A stretch of 64,000 nucleotides of DNA from NCBI GenBank assembly GCA_013373205.1, contig JABXIG010000005.1:111675-175674 (forward strand). Reading direction: 5' to 3'. Source of the stretch: Methylocystaceae bacterium (GTDB lineage: Bacteria; Pseudomonadota; Alphaproteobacteria; Rhodospirillales; Terasakiellaceae). Made by a program: the position numbers and the translations under genes. Shown piece by piece: positions 43,937-54,027 of the stretch (positions are counted from its first letter, which is position 1; each line of letters begins with the position of its first letter). The notes beneath the pieces are model-generated. The model saw only the letters and a list, made by a program, of their open reading frames with translations, made no database searches and was not told where the DNA came from.

Positions 43937-45790
43937 TTATGTGTAAGCCGAGGCCAGAGCAGACTGCATGGTTTTGACCACATTAAAGGCATCTTTTAAG
44001 TGGTTGCGTTCAAAATGAGACATATTTTCCGGCGCCATAAAGTTATCTGCCTTTTCACCATTCTGGATTTGTTTAGCCTGATGGCGCAGACGGGTAATGC
44101 TGATAAATTCCAACGCATCTAGCAGATCGTTTGCCCCATCCTGTGAAATCACTTTTTGTTCCACAGCTGCTTTCAGGCGGTCTTCGGTATTAATCTCACT
44201 CAATCCGACATCCAGCGAATAGGTGCGCGCCAGATCAATGATCGGCACCACGCCATTATGTTTCAGATCAAAGGTATGATTATGTTCTCCCCCCCGGATC
44301 AGCACAAAATTTTTAAAGAAGCCGAGCGGCGGTTGATGTGACAGCGCATTCCCCGCCATAAAGGACAGGAAAATCCGGTTGCCTGTGGATTTTTCAATCA
44401 CATATTTGCGCAACTCTTCATAAAGACTCTCGTCCCCATGCAGCGCGCGCATGTCAAAGAAAATGCTCGATAACATCAAAGCTTCCGGCTCAGGCGTGTC
44501 AATCCATCTTGAAAAATATGACTTCCATCCGTGCAAGGTCACGCGCCATTTATCGTTGGTGGCCATGACATCCCCGGGGCAATAGACATAGCCACAGGCG
44601 TTTAAACCATCACAGACAAATTTCGCAAGGGTGCGGAAATAATCCCCGTGTGTGGCTTCATCATAACTGTCATCCAGAATAATCCCGTTATCCTGATCCG
44701 AAAGCGCGGTTTGTTCATGACGCGCTTCTGACCCCATAACGATCCAAGCGTATGGGATCGGCGCAGTCCCCAGTTTTTCTTCGGCCATTTGCAGCAAACG
44801 CCGGGCAATCGCATCGGTTACGGTGGAAACCACATGGCCGATATTATGTGCTGTTGCCCCGCCATTGACCAAATTCATTACCATGGTCGGGACCTGCTTG
44901 ACAACTTCTTGCAGCCCTTCAATGGTTTCGCGTTTATAAATGTCACCGACCAGAAACACCATGGAAGTCGATTGCTTCTGCACAATATTTGTATTGGTGA
45001 TAACGCCAGTCGTTTGACCGCCATCAATAACAGGCAAATGGCGAATATTCTTTTGCGACATCAGCAGCATGGCATCAAACAGATAATCTTCCGCATCAAT
45101 ACAGATGGGATTAGCCGTCATGATATCGCTTAACGGGCGGGCAATATCATAGCCTTTGGCAACAACACGATTGCGCAAATCTTTATCTGTCACAATCCCG
45201 ACGATTTTATCCTGATCGGTAATCAAAAGACAGGATACACCTTCTTTCGACATGACGCCTGCGGCTTCTTGGATACTGACCGTTGGGGCAATCGTGACCG
45301 GCCCTGCACGGCGGATCATATCGCGCACTTTGGTTGAAACTAGCCCCATATCCTCATTCGTCCCACCTTTGGAATGGGCCTGTGCACTACGCAACCTTTC
45401 CCCCCCCAAGGGCGCAAAGAAAAAGGCAAACTGGGGATGGTTATCTCTTAAATTATTGAATTCTTCGACGGGCAGAAGATAAAGCAGGCTGTCTTCAATA
45501 GCTTCACAGCGATTGACCGCCACGCCGCGCATGATGGCACGCACGCCAAAACATTCCCCTTCGGACAGGCGGGCCAGCAGATTGCCATCCGGGTCCAGGG
45601 TTTCAATCGCACCAGTGCGTACAACCCATAAAAACTTGTTTTCTTCGCCCGGTTCAAACAAAACTGTCCCGCGACGGGCGTATCGAACTTCGATGGCTTT
45701 GGGCAACGTCTCCAACGCCTCTTCGGGCAACAGATCAAAGGGATGATGTATCTTTAAAAAGTCTCTGATCTCAATCAGTTCAATATCCAT
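43937..45790 (-). CDS. cNMP-binding, CBS-pair and DUF294 nucleotidyltransferase-like protein
   Basis: The 617-residue protein has a cyclic-nucleotide-binding-type domain (about 15-115, VLFEPGEENKFLWVVRTGAI), a CBS pair (about 155-270), then a DUF294 nucleotidyltransferase-like domain with MGSEARHEQTALSDQDNG and a helical DUF294_C end. It resembles signal-transducing uridylyltransferase-like proteins found beside acetate-type symporters. It is probably a regulator that reads adenine nucleotides. Start 45790 follows GGGGGG; the in-frame ATG at 45802 contributes that sequence. Confidence 0.92.
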   Translation of the reverse strand: MDIELIEIRDFLKIHHPFDLLPEEALETLPKAIEVRYARRGTVLFEPGEENKFLWVVRTGAIETLDPDGNLLARLSEGECFGVRAIMRGVAVNRCEAIEDSLLYLLPVEEFNNLRDNHPQFAFFFAPLGGERLRSAQAHSKGGTNEDMGLVSTKVRDMIRRAGPVTIAPTVSIQEAAGVMSKEGVSCLLITDQDKIVGIVTDKDLRNRVVAKGYDIARPLSDIMTANPICIDAEDYLFDAMLLMSQKNIRHLPVIDGGQTTGVITNTNIVQKQSTSMVFLVGDIYKRETIEGLQEVVKQVPTMVMNLVNGGATAHNIGHVVSTVTDAIARRLLQMAEEKLGTAPIPYAWIVMGSEARHEQTALSDQDNGIILDDSYDEATHGDYFRTLAKFVCDGLNACGYVYCPGDVMATNDKWRVTLHGWKSYFSRWIDTPEPEALMLSSIFFDMRALHGDESLYEELRKYVIEKSTGNRIFLSFMAGNALSHQPPLGFFKNFVLIRGGEHNHTFDLKHNGVVPIIDLARTYSLDVGLSEINTEDRLKAAVEQKVISQDGANDLLDALEFISITRLRHQAKQIQNGEKADNFMAPENMSHFERNHLKDAFNVVKTMQSALASAYT

Positions 45791-45880
45791 AAAGCCCCCC
45801 ATTAGATATCTTAATTTTCTTTGATCTTGGCCTTTTAATCAGGAAAGGTCAAGCGCAACCCTATTGTTATAGACCATATA

Positions 45881-45912
45881 AAAAACGGGCCTCACCAATC
45901 GGCAAGGCCCGT
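45881..45912 (-). terminator. Terminator of the symporter operon
   Basis: On the minus strand AGGCCCGT or its complement forms an 8-bp stem (45905-45912 with 45885-45892), followed by TTTTTTATAT on that strand. It separates the symporter gene from the downstream CBS/DUF294 gene. Confidence 0.85.
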
Positions 45913-45952
45913 CTTTATTCGTCGAATGGTCGCTTAAGACCTAAGATAAATC

Positions 45953-47728
45953 TTAGTGATCTTGTGCAGCACCCGCCCCTTTCGGGATACGAATGTCTTC
46001 AACCATTGCTTCGATTTCAGCCGGAACCGGCGCCGTCATGTTCATCACGATGAACGCAACAGCAAAGTTGATGATCGCACCAACAGTACCAAATGCTTCC
46101 GGTGAAATACCGAACATGTGGTTTGCAGGTGTATTCGCCAACAATTCCGTCCCTTTGATGAAGAAGAAACCTTTGTATGCAAAGATGTACAACAATGTAG
46201 ATGTGATACCGGCCAACATACCGGCAACCGCACCTGCGTTGTTCATTTTCTTAGAGAAGATACCCATCATCAAGACCGGGAAGATCGAAGAAGCAGCCAA
46301 ACCAAACGCCAGTGCCACAGTCTGTGCAGCAAAGCCCGGTGGGTTCAGACCGAAGTAGCCAGCAAGAATGATCGCACCGATCATGGACAGTCGTGCATAC
46401 AACAGTTCCTGTTTCTCTGAAATTTCAGGCATGCAGGTTGATTTCAACAAATCGTGTGATACGGCCGAAGAAATCGCCAACAACAGACCCGCCGCAGTAG
46501 ACAGGGCAGCCGCCAGACCACCCGCAGCAACAAGTGCGATGACCCAGTTTGGCAGACCAGCGACTTCAGGGTTCGCCAGAACCATGATGTCGCGGTCAAC
46601 TTTAACCATTTCATTGCCTTTCCAGCCCCATGCAGCGGCTTTAGCAGCGAACTCTTTATTTTTGTCGTTATAATACTGGATTTTGCCATCGCCATTCTTG
46701 TCTTCAAACTTCAACAGGCCGGTTGCTTCCCAGTTTTTGAACCATTGCGGACGCTCGTCATAAGCGAGGTTACCGTCAGGTGCACCAACTTCGCCAACTT
46801 GGATTGAGTTCATCAGGTTCAAGCGAGCCATAGCACCAACAGCAGGGGCTGTTGTGTACAGGATCGCGATGAAGACCAACGCCCAACCCGCAGACGCACG
46901 CGCATCACGTACTTTCGGTACTGTGAAGAAGCGAATGATAACGTGCGGCAGGCCAGCTGTACCAATCATCAAAGAGAATGTGTAGAAGACGATATTAATC
47001 GTGTTACCTTTTTGCGCTGTATATTCAGCAAAGCCAAGGTCTGTGATAACACTGTTCAGCTTTGTCAGCATTGCTGTGCCATCAGATGTGGCAGCAAACA
47101 AGCCGATTTGCGGCAGCGGGTTGCCTGTCAGGTTCAACGAGATAAAGATCGCCGGAACAGTATAAGCAAGGATCAATACACAGTATTGCGCGATCTGAGT
47201 GTAAGTTACACCCTTCATACCACCCAATACAGCGTAGAAAGCCACGGTGATCATACCGATGATCAAGCCTAATTCATAGGACACTTCCAGGAAGCGACCG
47301 AACGCAACGCCGATCCCTTTAACCTGACCGATAACGTATGTGATAGACGCAACAATCAGACAGCCAACCGCAACAACGCGTGCGGTTGTGGAATAGAAAC
47401 GGTCCCCAACGAATTCCGGCACAGTGAATTTGCCGAATTTACGCAGGTAAGGTGCCAGCAACAGTGCCAAAAGCACGTAACCACCGGTCCAACCCATCAA
47501 GAAGATGGAGGCGTCATACCCCATAAAGGCGATCAGACCCGCCATTGAAAGAAAAGATGCCGCTGACATCCAATCAGCTGCAGTTGCCATACCATTGGCA
47601 ATAGGGTGTACACCGCGACCCGCAGCATAGAATTCACCCGTTGAGCCAGCTTTGGCCCAAATAGCGATACCAAAGTAGAGCGCAAAAGAGCCGCCCACAA
47701 AGATATACGTAAGTGTTGATAAATCCAT
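45953..47728 (-). CDS. Sodium:solute symporter, VC_2705 subfamily (ActP-like)
   Basis: The 591-residue SSS-family protein has about 13 membrane segments and the conserved start GEFYAAGRGVHPIANGMATAADWMSAASF. An extra-membrane insertion (about 310-380) contains an EF-hand-like loop, DKNGDGKIQYYN (343-354). Relatives move acetate, propionate or other short monocarboxylates with sodium. It is encoded 23 bases after its small partner subunit. Confidence 0.93.
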   Translation of the reverse strand: MDLSTLTYIFVGGSFALYFGIAIWAKAGSTGEFYAAGRGVHPIANGMATAADWMSAASFLSMAGLIAFMGYDASIFLMGWTGGYVLLALLLAPYLRKFGKFTVPEFVGDRFYSTTARVVAVGCLIVASITYVIGQVKGIGVAFGRFLEVSYELGLIIGMITVAFYAVLGGMKGVTYTQIAQYCVLILAYTVPAIFISLNLTGNPLPQIGLFAATSDGTAMLTKLNSVITDLGFAEYTAQKGNTINIVFYTFSLMIGTAGLPHVIIRFFTVPKVRDARASAGWALVFIAILYTTAPAVGAMARLNLMNSIQVGEVGAPDGNLAYDERPQWFKNWEATGLLKFEDKNGDGKIQYYNDKNKEFAAKAAAWGWKGNEMVKVDRDIMVLANPEVAGLPNWVIALVAAGGLAAALSTAAGLLLAISSAVSHDLLKSTCMPEISEKQELLYARLSMIGAIILAGYFGLNPPGFAAQTVALAFGLAASSIFPVLMMGIFSKKMNNAGAVAGMLAGITSTLLYIFAYKGFFFIKGTELLANTPANHMFGISPEAFGTVGAIINFAVAFIVMNMTAPVPAEIEAMVEDIRIPKGAGAAQDH

Positions 47729-47751
47729 TTTAAGTCATTCCCCAGACGAAA

Positions 47752-48012
47752 TCAGTCTTCGCGTACGCCAAAATCAGCGTCAATTTGTGCCATTTTCTTG
47801 GAATAGATAACAATCAGAGCCAAGAAAACATAAATTGAACCTTGTTGTGCGAACCAGAAGCCCAGTCCAACACCACCGAACGGTACCATTGTGTCCAACG
47901 CGTCGCGCAGGAGAATACCAAAACCGTAAGAGCAAATAGCCCATACGACAAGAAGCCAAGTTACGAGGCGAATGTTTGCTGCCCAGTAGCCTTGTCCGTC
48001 ATGATCACTCAT
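47752..48012 (-). CDS. Small symporter partner protein, DUF4212
   Basis: The 86-residue protein has two membrane segments and the family features YWAANIRLVTWLLVVWAI and GFWFAQQGSIYVFL. DUF4212 proteins are always paired with VC_2705-type symporters, whose large subunit is encoded directly downstream. Confidence 0.94.
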   Translation of the reverse strand: MSDHDGQGYWAANIRLVTWLLVVWAICSYGFGILLRDALDTMVPFGGVGLGFWFAQQGSIYVFLALIVIYSKKMAQIDADFGVRED

Positions 48013-48503
48013 TAAAAAAAGCCTCCCCTACTAATCGAGAGCTTCCGCCCCTATTTGGAGCGGATATTTTTGTTTACAAAATATTCATACAGCAACTTTG
48101 TTTCAACCGAAGCGCTGTAACCCGCATTTTTGTACCTTAATAACTCCCCCATGGTCCAGTCATCAATGCAAAAAAAATTTATAAAAATTAAAAAAATGTA
48201 TGGGCTACAAACATAATCTCGCAAGTGCGAACAGACCCTCGAATTTTATCCCCATGCACTCAGCCTTTATTTTCTGCTGCCCTCCGAGAAGTCAATGCGT
48301 AAATGGCACAATTCTGCGGTTTCTGGTATTACCGACTATTTTTTTTGCATTGCTGCGCCGCAATATGCGTTTTTTTCATGCCAGAAACGAGAATCTCGCA
48401 TAGCTTCGACGAAAGAATCTTAAGAAATCTGTATAAAAAAAGGATTTTCGCAGAAACAAAAACCCTTTTTTCAACGGCAAAACGTGCCTATTTTTTAATC
48501 ATA
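48013..48503. other. 491-base AT-rich intergenic region
   Basis: This region holds the promoter of the symporter operon at its left end and the 3' side of the MCP gene at its right end. I see poly-A and poly-T tracts, a short TTGC-TGCGCC-GCAA style repeat near 48350-48363, and an imperfect A-rich/T-rich inverted repeat near 48437-48472 that may end the MCP transcript. No ORF, RNA gene or strong palindrome stands out. ORF-like stretches have no coding character. Confidence 0.6.
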
Positions 48504-50594
48504 TCAGCCGTCTTCACGGGTTTCACGGATCATACGTAAAAAGTCCCGCACTTCCCGGTCCAGCCCGGTAATCGCATCACCCATCTGGTCCACCGATGAT
48601 TGTAAATGCGTCGCCTGATCCCCTGAAATTTGCGCCCCTTCGCGAACTTGCGCGATGGTGCTGGTCACTTCAGCCGCACCCGCTGCGGCCTGTTGAACAT
48701 TGTTGGAAATCTCGCTGGTCGCAGCACCTTGCTCTTCCACGGCGGCAGCAATGGTGGAGGCAATTTCATTGACCGTTTCCACCGTCTCAGCCACCGTTTT
48801 AATGGCCTGAACCGTGCCAGCGGTTTCTTCCTGAATAGAATTAATTTGTATGGCAATTTCTTCGGTTGCCCGTGCGGTTTGGTTGGCTAGGTTCTTCACT
48901 TCAGTCGCCACAACGGCAAAACCTTTACCCGCTTCGCCCGCACGTGCAGCTTCAATGGTGGCGTTCAGAGCCAACAGGTTGGTTTGTGCGGCAATATCAT
49001 TGATCAAATTCACCACCTCGCCAATCTTTTCAGCCGAACTGGCCAAGCGTCCAACCATTTCATTGGCCCGTTCAGACTCATTGACCGCTTCTTGCGTCGT
49101 GCTTGAAGAGAGCTGAACTTGGGAGCTAATCTCATTAATTGATGCGGACAGTTCTTCCGTTGCAGAGGCCACCGCATTAGCATTGCTTGATGATTCTTCC
49201 GCACTTGAAGCCACCACCACCGTCTGATCGATGGAGCTTTTGGAAATCTCAGCCATTTGACTGGCATCCGTTTTCATCTTATCTGCAGATTGGGTCATGG
49301 CAGATATGGTTTTACCCAGCGTGACTTCTAATTGTTCGGCCATACGTTCCCGGTCTTGGGCCCGTTGAATGCTGGCTGCACGCAAGGTTTCCTGTTGCTG
49401 AGCTTCCAATTCCAACATGCGTTTTGCATTATCGCGAAACGTTTCCAACGCCGTGTTCATTTTGCCAATTTCATCATTGCGCCGACGCCCACGAATTTCC
49501 AGATCGTAATTGCCCTTTTGCAATTCTTCAATCATCTGAACGGATGCGGTCAGCGGTTTTCGAATGATCGAGCGCCCAATCAACAGTAAAGAGGCACTCA
49601 GCACAATCACCAACACAACAGCCACAATAACCATATCAGAAACAATGTTATCGGCGGCTTGTGTCAGTGTGACGGTTGGAATCGTAACTTCAACCACCCA
49701 ACGAGTATCCACATCCATGATCGACACTGGCAGGAAAATGTGATGAGCATCGCCAATTTCTTCCACAACAATCTCATTGTCAGAAAGTTTTTTGAAAACA
49801 TTAAGCTGAACAGCATCATCTTCACCTAAGGTTTGCCCGATCTTTTCTTTATTTGGATGGGCCACCCATGTTTTCTTCGCAGAAATTAACGAAACCGTTC
49901 CTGTTTCCATTGGCTTTAATTTTGAAAACTCTTCTGCCAAATCATTTACGGATGTATCAACACCAACCACCCCAATCATTTTACCAGCAGAGCTCCTGAT
50001 CGGATATACGAATGAAGGCAGCAAAATATTTACTCCTTCAATTTCATACATCGTCGGGTCTAAAAGATAAGGTGTTCCCGTTTTCATCGGGATATTATAG
50101 TAATCTCCCGTTGGATCATCGGGTCCCTTATCCAAACTTGTCAAATGGTAAGGTTTAACTCCATTTCCAAAATTGTAAAAATATGTAACATATCGTCCAC
50201 TTTCTTCATTAAAGGGCTTTTTGTTTCTATATAAATCATCTTTGCCATCAAAAGCATTTGGCTCAAACCCAGCCCATGCCCCTGCCAATTCAGGGTGCGC
50301 ATGCATTGTATCTTCAAGAACCGCATTAAACACAGTACGCTCCAACACATCGGAACGTCGTAAAGAGATGAAAGTTTTTTGTAACTCTTTTGCCACAAGC
50401 ATCGCATTATCAAGTCTTTGTTTCACTTCTTGAGCATGCTTTCGCCCAATTTCCGAAGCACTTTGCAATGATAGAAGAAGCGTTTCGTTAGATGCCTGTT
50501 TAGCAGAAATTGAAATCCCCACGACCAAACAGATTGTGACAATTACTGATGACAGCACCGTCATCTTGCCACTTAAAGGTAAGTTGCCCCACAT
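48504..50594 (-). CDS. Cache-domain methyl-accepting chemotaxis protein
   Basis: The 696-residue receptor has an N-terminal membrane segment (about 10-30), a periplasmic double-Cache domain (about 35-275, with [18 protein letters not shown] and [14 protein letters not shown]), a second membrane segment at about 290-320, HAMP, and an MCP signalling domain (tip [21 protein letters not shown]). No CheR-tethering pentapeptide is seen at the C terminus. Double-Cache receptors commonly bind amino acids or carboxylates. Confidence 0.93.
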   Translation of the reverse strand: MWGNLPLSGKMTVLSSVIVTICLVVGISISAKQASNETLLLSLQSASEIGRKHAQEVKQRLDNAMLVAKELQKTFISLRRSDVLERTVFNAVLEDTMHAHPELAGAWAGFEPNAFDGKDDLYRNKKPFNEESGRYVTYFYNFGNGVKPYHLTSLDKGPDDPTGDYYNIPMKTGTPYLLDPTMYEIEGVNILLPSFVYPIRSSAGKMIGVVGVDTSVNDLAEEFSKLKPMETGTVSLISAKKTWVAHPNKEKIGQTLGEDDAVQLNVFKKLSDNEIVVEEIGDAHHIFLPVSIMDVDTRWVVEVTIPTVTLTQAADNIVSDMVIVAVVLVIVLSASLLLIGRSIIRKPLTASVQMIEELQKGNYDLEIRGRRRNDEIGKMNTALETFRDNAKRMLELEAQQQETLRAASIQRAQDRERMAEQLEVTLGKTISAMTQSADKMKTDASQMAEISKSSIDQTVVVASSAEESSSNANAVASATEELSASINEISSQVQLSSSTTQEAVNESERANEMVGRLASSAEKIGEVVNLINDIAAQTNLLALNATIEAARAGEAGKGFAVVATEVKNLANQTARATEEIAIQINSIQEETAGTVQAIKTVAETVETVNEIASTIAAAVEEQGAATSEISNNVQQAAAGAAEVTSTIAQVREGAQISGDQATHLQSSVDQMGDAITGLDREVRDFLRMIRETREDG

Positions 50595-50806
50595 ATTCAG
50601 TCTCCCTCACTGTGTACCTGAACCCACACAAAATGATACATAATTTTTTATGCATTACACATAGATAATTAAACTCCAACTTCAAGAAGATAGATCTCTA
50701 AAGTTACATTTTTGTGTCTTTGTCCTTCCTCAATTCAGTTCTTTCGTATAAAAAGAAAAGAAGCATTGGGTGATATGAAAATATCGATCTAACAGGACAT
50801 ATAAAA

Positions 50807-51832
50807 TTGGCATCAAATCATATGCAGCATAAAAAGCGGCGTCCCTTGACGAGCCGCCAGGAAAATGGGGACACGACCCCTTTATATGCCGCCCTTGATT
50901 TAGGGACGAACAACTGTCGTATGTTGATTGCCAAACGCACCGCCCAGGGCTTTCGCGTGGTTGATTCTTTTTCCCGTATTACCCGTCTGGGCGAAGATGT
51001 GGCCCAAAGCGGTCGTTTAAGTAAAGATGCGATGGAACGCACCATCAAAGCCTTGGCCGTCTGTTCGAGAAAACTCAAAAGCCGCAATGTTAACTTTGTG
51101 CGCAGCGTCGCAACCGAAGCCTGTCGCCGTGCTGACAATGCAGACACATTTCTGGACCGCGTAAAAAAAGAAACCGGCATTTTATTAGAAGCCATCCTGC
51201 CTGAAGAAGAAGCCAAGCTCGCTTTAACGGGGTGTGCCTCCCTTCTTAGTCTCCACAAACCCAAAGCCCTTGTATTTGACATTGGTGGTGGCAGTACCGA
51301 GATTATGTGGATTGAACTGGACCGTCTAGGCGATCCACAGGTGATTGATGTTATCTCTCTGCCCATTGGCGTTGTCACCGTGTCCGAAAAATATGCCCAA
51401 GACGATGATGTTACCCCTGAAAACTACCAGATCATTCAGGACCATGTGACCAAAGCCATTCAGGATTTCAGCCTGAAAAATAACATTCCCGGCCATGTGG
51501 ATGCAGGTCAGGTGCAAATGCTCGGCACCTCCGGGACCGTGACGACTTTAGGGGCTATCCATCTGCGTTTGCCACGTTATCTTAGATCCAAGGTTGATGG
51601 TATGCGCCTGCCCTTTGATGAAATTCATCGTGTCTCTGACAAACTGATCAAGATGGATTGTATCCAACGCGCCGCCCATCCCTGTATCGGGTCCAGTCGC
51701 GCCGATCTGGTTTTGGCGGGATGTGCCATTCTCGAAGCCTTATGTAAACTATGGCCGGTGGGTGAGTTGACCATTGCAGACCGCGGTATTCGCGAAGGTA
51801 TTTTGCTAAAACTTATGCGTGATCAAGACTAA
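50807..51832 (+). CDS. Ppx/GppA-family phosphatase
   Basis: The 341-residue protein shows the actin-like ASKHA motifs AALDLGTNNCRMLIA and VFDIGGGSTEIMWIEL, plus RSVATEACRRADNAD. The family hydrolyses polyphosphate and/or pppGpp. It is shorter than E. coli Ppx and GppA because it has only the catalytic part, as in other alphaproteobacterial forms. The start is TTG 50807 with AGGA about 8 bases upstream, or ATG 50822. rlmE follows, a common arrangement in this class. Confidence 0.9.
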   Translation: MASNHMQHKKRRPLTSRQENGDTTPLYAALDLGTNNCRMLIAKRTAQGFRVVDSFSRITRLGEDVAQSGRLSKDAMERTIKALAVCSRKLKSRNVNFVRSVATEACRRADNADTFLDRVKKETGILLEAILPEEEAKLALTGCASLLSLHKPKALVFDIGGGSTEIMWIELDRLGDPQVIDVISLPIGVVTVSEKYAQDDDVTPENYQIIQDHVTKAIQDFSLKNNIPGHVDAGQVQMLGTSGTVTTLGAIHLRLPRYLRSKVDGMRLPFDEIHRVSDKLIKMDCIQRAAHPCIGSSRADLVLAGCAILEALCKLWPVGELTIADRGIREGILLKLMRDQD

Positions 51833-51903
51833 TCCCTTTATTTCTGCTATAAAGAAGACTAAATAAGCGCCCAGCCCTTTACTTTATCTATATATGTGCA
51901 GCC

Positions 51904-52620
51904 ATGTCTCAGACTAAAAAATGGAAAACCCCACAAGCCCGACGCGACAAAACTGTGCGCGTGAAAACCGCACGCGGGCGCAAAAGCTCTTCTACACGCT
52001 GGCTGCAACGTCAACTTAATGACCCTTATGTACAGGAAGCACGTCGTCTGGGCTATCGTTCCCGTGCGGCATTTAAATTGATAGAACTGGATGACCGTTT
52101 CAATTTCTTAAAACCGGGTCAGAAGATCGTTGATCTTGGCTGCGCACCGGGGGGGTGGACTCAGGTTGCGGCAGAACGTATCCAAGCAGAGAAAAACCCA
52201 AATGGTCATGTCATTGGTATTGACTTACAAGAAGTCGAAGATATCCCGGGCGCAACTTTGCTGGTCGGTGATTTTATGGAAAATGATGCCCCGGACCGTC
52301 TGAAAGAAGTTATCGGCGGCAGTGTTGATGTGGTCTTAAGCGATATGGCCGCTGCTGCAAGTGGTCATCCCCAAACCGACCATCTGCGTATTACGGCTCT
52401 TGTTGAGTTAGCCGTTTATTTTGCAGAAGAAGTTCTAAAAAAAGATGGCTGGTTTGTTGCCAAAGTCCTGGCTGGCGGGACTGAAACCGAATTGCTGCAA
52501 ACAATGAAGAAAATTTTCACCAGTGTCAGGCATGCAAAGCCACCGGCAAGCCGCAAAGATTCCTCAGAAACTTACGTGATTGCCAGTGGCTTTCGCGGGA
52601 AGAATGAATATTCGAATTAA
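51904..52620 (+). CDS. rlmE: 23S rRNA (uridine-2'-O)-methyltransferase RlmE (FtsJ)
   Basis: The 238-residue enzyme methylates U2552 in the ribosomal A loop. The SAM motif is VDLGCAPGGWTQVA, and the catalytic K-D-K-E set lies in RAAFKLIELDDRF, SDMAAAASGH, FVAKVLAGG and ETYVIASGF. A basic N-terminal extension of about 40 residues is typical of alphaproteobacteria. The 3' end overlaps the DUF2325 gene by 4 bases. Confidence 0.95.
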   Translation: MSQTKKWKTPQARRDKTVRVKTARGRKSSSTRWLQRQLNDPYVQEARRLGYRSRAAFKLIELDDRFNFLKPGQKIVDLGCAPGGWTQVAAERIQAEKNPNGHVIGIDLQEVEDIPGATLLVGDFMENDAPDRLKEVIGGSVDVVLSDMAAAASGHPQTDHLRITALVELAVYFAEEVLKKDGWFVAKVLAGGTETELLQTMKKIFTSVRHAKPPASRKDSSETYVIASGFRGKNEYSN

Positions 52621-53831
52621 TCGACCTGTTTTTCGAAATATTCGCCTTCCAAACTTTCCAACCCTTTGGTGAAGGCCCCCAAACCTTGGCTCCGTAACGG
52701 GATGAATGGTTTTTCCTGTTTAATACAAATTCGTTTAATTTCTCGCGTGGCTTCATGGCTCACACAAGTAACGGGAAACATGACTGCATCTGCCTGTGCA
52801 AGAATGCTTTGCAAACGGGCCTGTCCGTCATGCAACCCCCCATCATGGTGAATGAACTGACCGTTCTTTTCTTCAACTTTTTTGCGAAAGAATGCTGCTT
52901 GTTTGGTCTGTCCGCCAATATAAGCTATGCAGCGCCCGCATAGATCGGAATTTGCCACAGGACAGCCTTCACTTTGCATACAAGCTGTAATCTCTGGCAT
53001 TGCGACTACTTGTTGTTTGATGTTGGCTTTTAAGTCTTGATTATCATTTTGCGCCTGCGTTAACTTATCCTGTAACTCATTGGCACGATCCGTTTCCTGC
53101 AAAACGCGCATGGTCAGACAGTCAATGCGTTTTTCAAGTCGAGCGATGGTATCGCCGTCACGTTCAGCCAACAAACGAGCTTCCAGTTCATCCGATTTGC
53201 TGGCTTTGATTTCAGCTTCTTTCAAATCCACTTTTAATTGGCCGATCAGTTGATCGCGTTTAACCTGTGCCTTACGACTGCTTTTGCGCAAAATATCGAG
53301 CTCGGCCTTTAACTGCTCATTTTCTGAACGAAGAGAAGCGATCTCGCGGTAATCGGCCCGATTAGCCGCCCCTTCCAGATGAGACAGCATGTGAACTTCG
53401 CCGTAAACCTGTCCCAACAGATCGGTAGATGAATTGGGGTGCGTCAAAATAGACCAAAAAGCGCCAGAGATATCGCCTTCGTTCATGGCTTCTGCCCATT
53501 TTTCTTCCAGTTCCTGTGATGTTTTCAAACGGGAAAAAGCCTTGATGGTACGATTGAATTTGCGATCCAGATATTTATGTAAAAGCTTACCGACCCCATT
53601 GTTATAATGGGCTTGTGACACAAAAAAGGAATGAAGCTTATAATTTGCCGTACGACCTTCAAAGTCAGGAGCCTGACATTTTGTTGCAATTTTTTTGATA
53701 TCGGCCTGCGTCAAACATGTGCCAACGACCGGACAATGTAAATGCATCTCCAGTTCCCATAATTTGCGACGTTTCGTTCGCACCTTAAGGTCACCTTCCT
53801 TGATGATATGTTTTGCTAATGCATCACACAT
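52617..53831 (-). CDS. DUF2325-domain protein
   Basis: The 404-residue protein has an N-terminal region with a paired-Cys motif (LHCPVVGTCLTQADIKKIA), a long coiled coil (about 165-270) and a C-terminal DUF2325 domain (YIGGQTKQAAFFRKKVEE, then HHDGGLHDGQARLQSILAQA). A CxxC-like CGRC precedes the last domain. The Cys set and the strong Fur-like box 115 bases upstream of its start suggest a role tied to iron or haem, but the function is unknown. CGGAG precedes its ATG. Confidence 0.85.
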   Translation of the reverse strand: MCDALAKHIIKEGDLKVRTKRRKLWELEMHLHCPVVGTCLTQADIKKIATKCQAPDFEGRTANYKLHSFFVSQAHYNNGVGKLLHKYLDRKFNRTIKAFSRLKTSQELEEKWAEAMNEGDISGAFWSILTHPNSSTDLLGQVYGEVHMLSHLEGAANRADYREIASLRSENEQLKAELDILRKSSRKAQVKRDQLIGQLKVDLKEAEIKASKSDELEARLLAERDGDTIARLEKRIDCLTMRVLQETDRANELQDKLTQAQNDNQDLKANIKQQVVAMPEITACMQSEGCPVANSDLCGRCIAYIGGQTKQAAFFRKKVEEKNGQFIHHDGGLHDGQARLQSILAQADAVMFPVTCVSHEATREIKRICIKQEKPFIPLRSQGLGAFTKGLESLEGEYFEKQVD

Positions 53832-53945
53832 AGTAAACTCCGAACCTTCAAAAACAAACTTGGGCCTGCGACCTTAAGGAGAAGAAGAAAATGACCGAAG
53901 GCCCAAGTTGTCGTTTCACAGTGCTTCTGGGTGAAGCAAAGAAAC

Positions 53946-53964
53946 GATATTAATAATCATTATC
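53946..53964. promoter_or_regulatory. Fur-like box
   Basis: GATATTAATAATCATTATC matches the 19-bp Fur consensus GATAATGATAATCATTATC at 17 of 19 positions. It lies between the divergent DUF2325 and EamA genes and could control either or both. Confidence 0.75.
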
Positions 53965-54027
53965 ATTTGCAAGAAGTTTTTTTGCTTTTTTTTGGCTTTC
54001 CTGATTTTTTCCTTTAAGATCAGCACT

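Noticed and set aside
48304..48318. TGGCAC-AATTC-TGC, resembling a sigma-54 promoter on the plus strand
   Set aside because: The GG to GC distance is one base short and no plus-strand gene follows; the next gene is on the minus strand.
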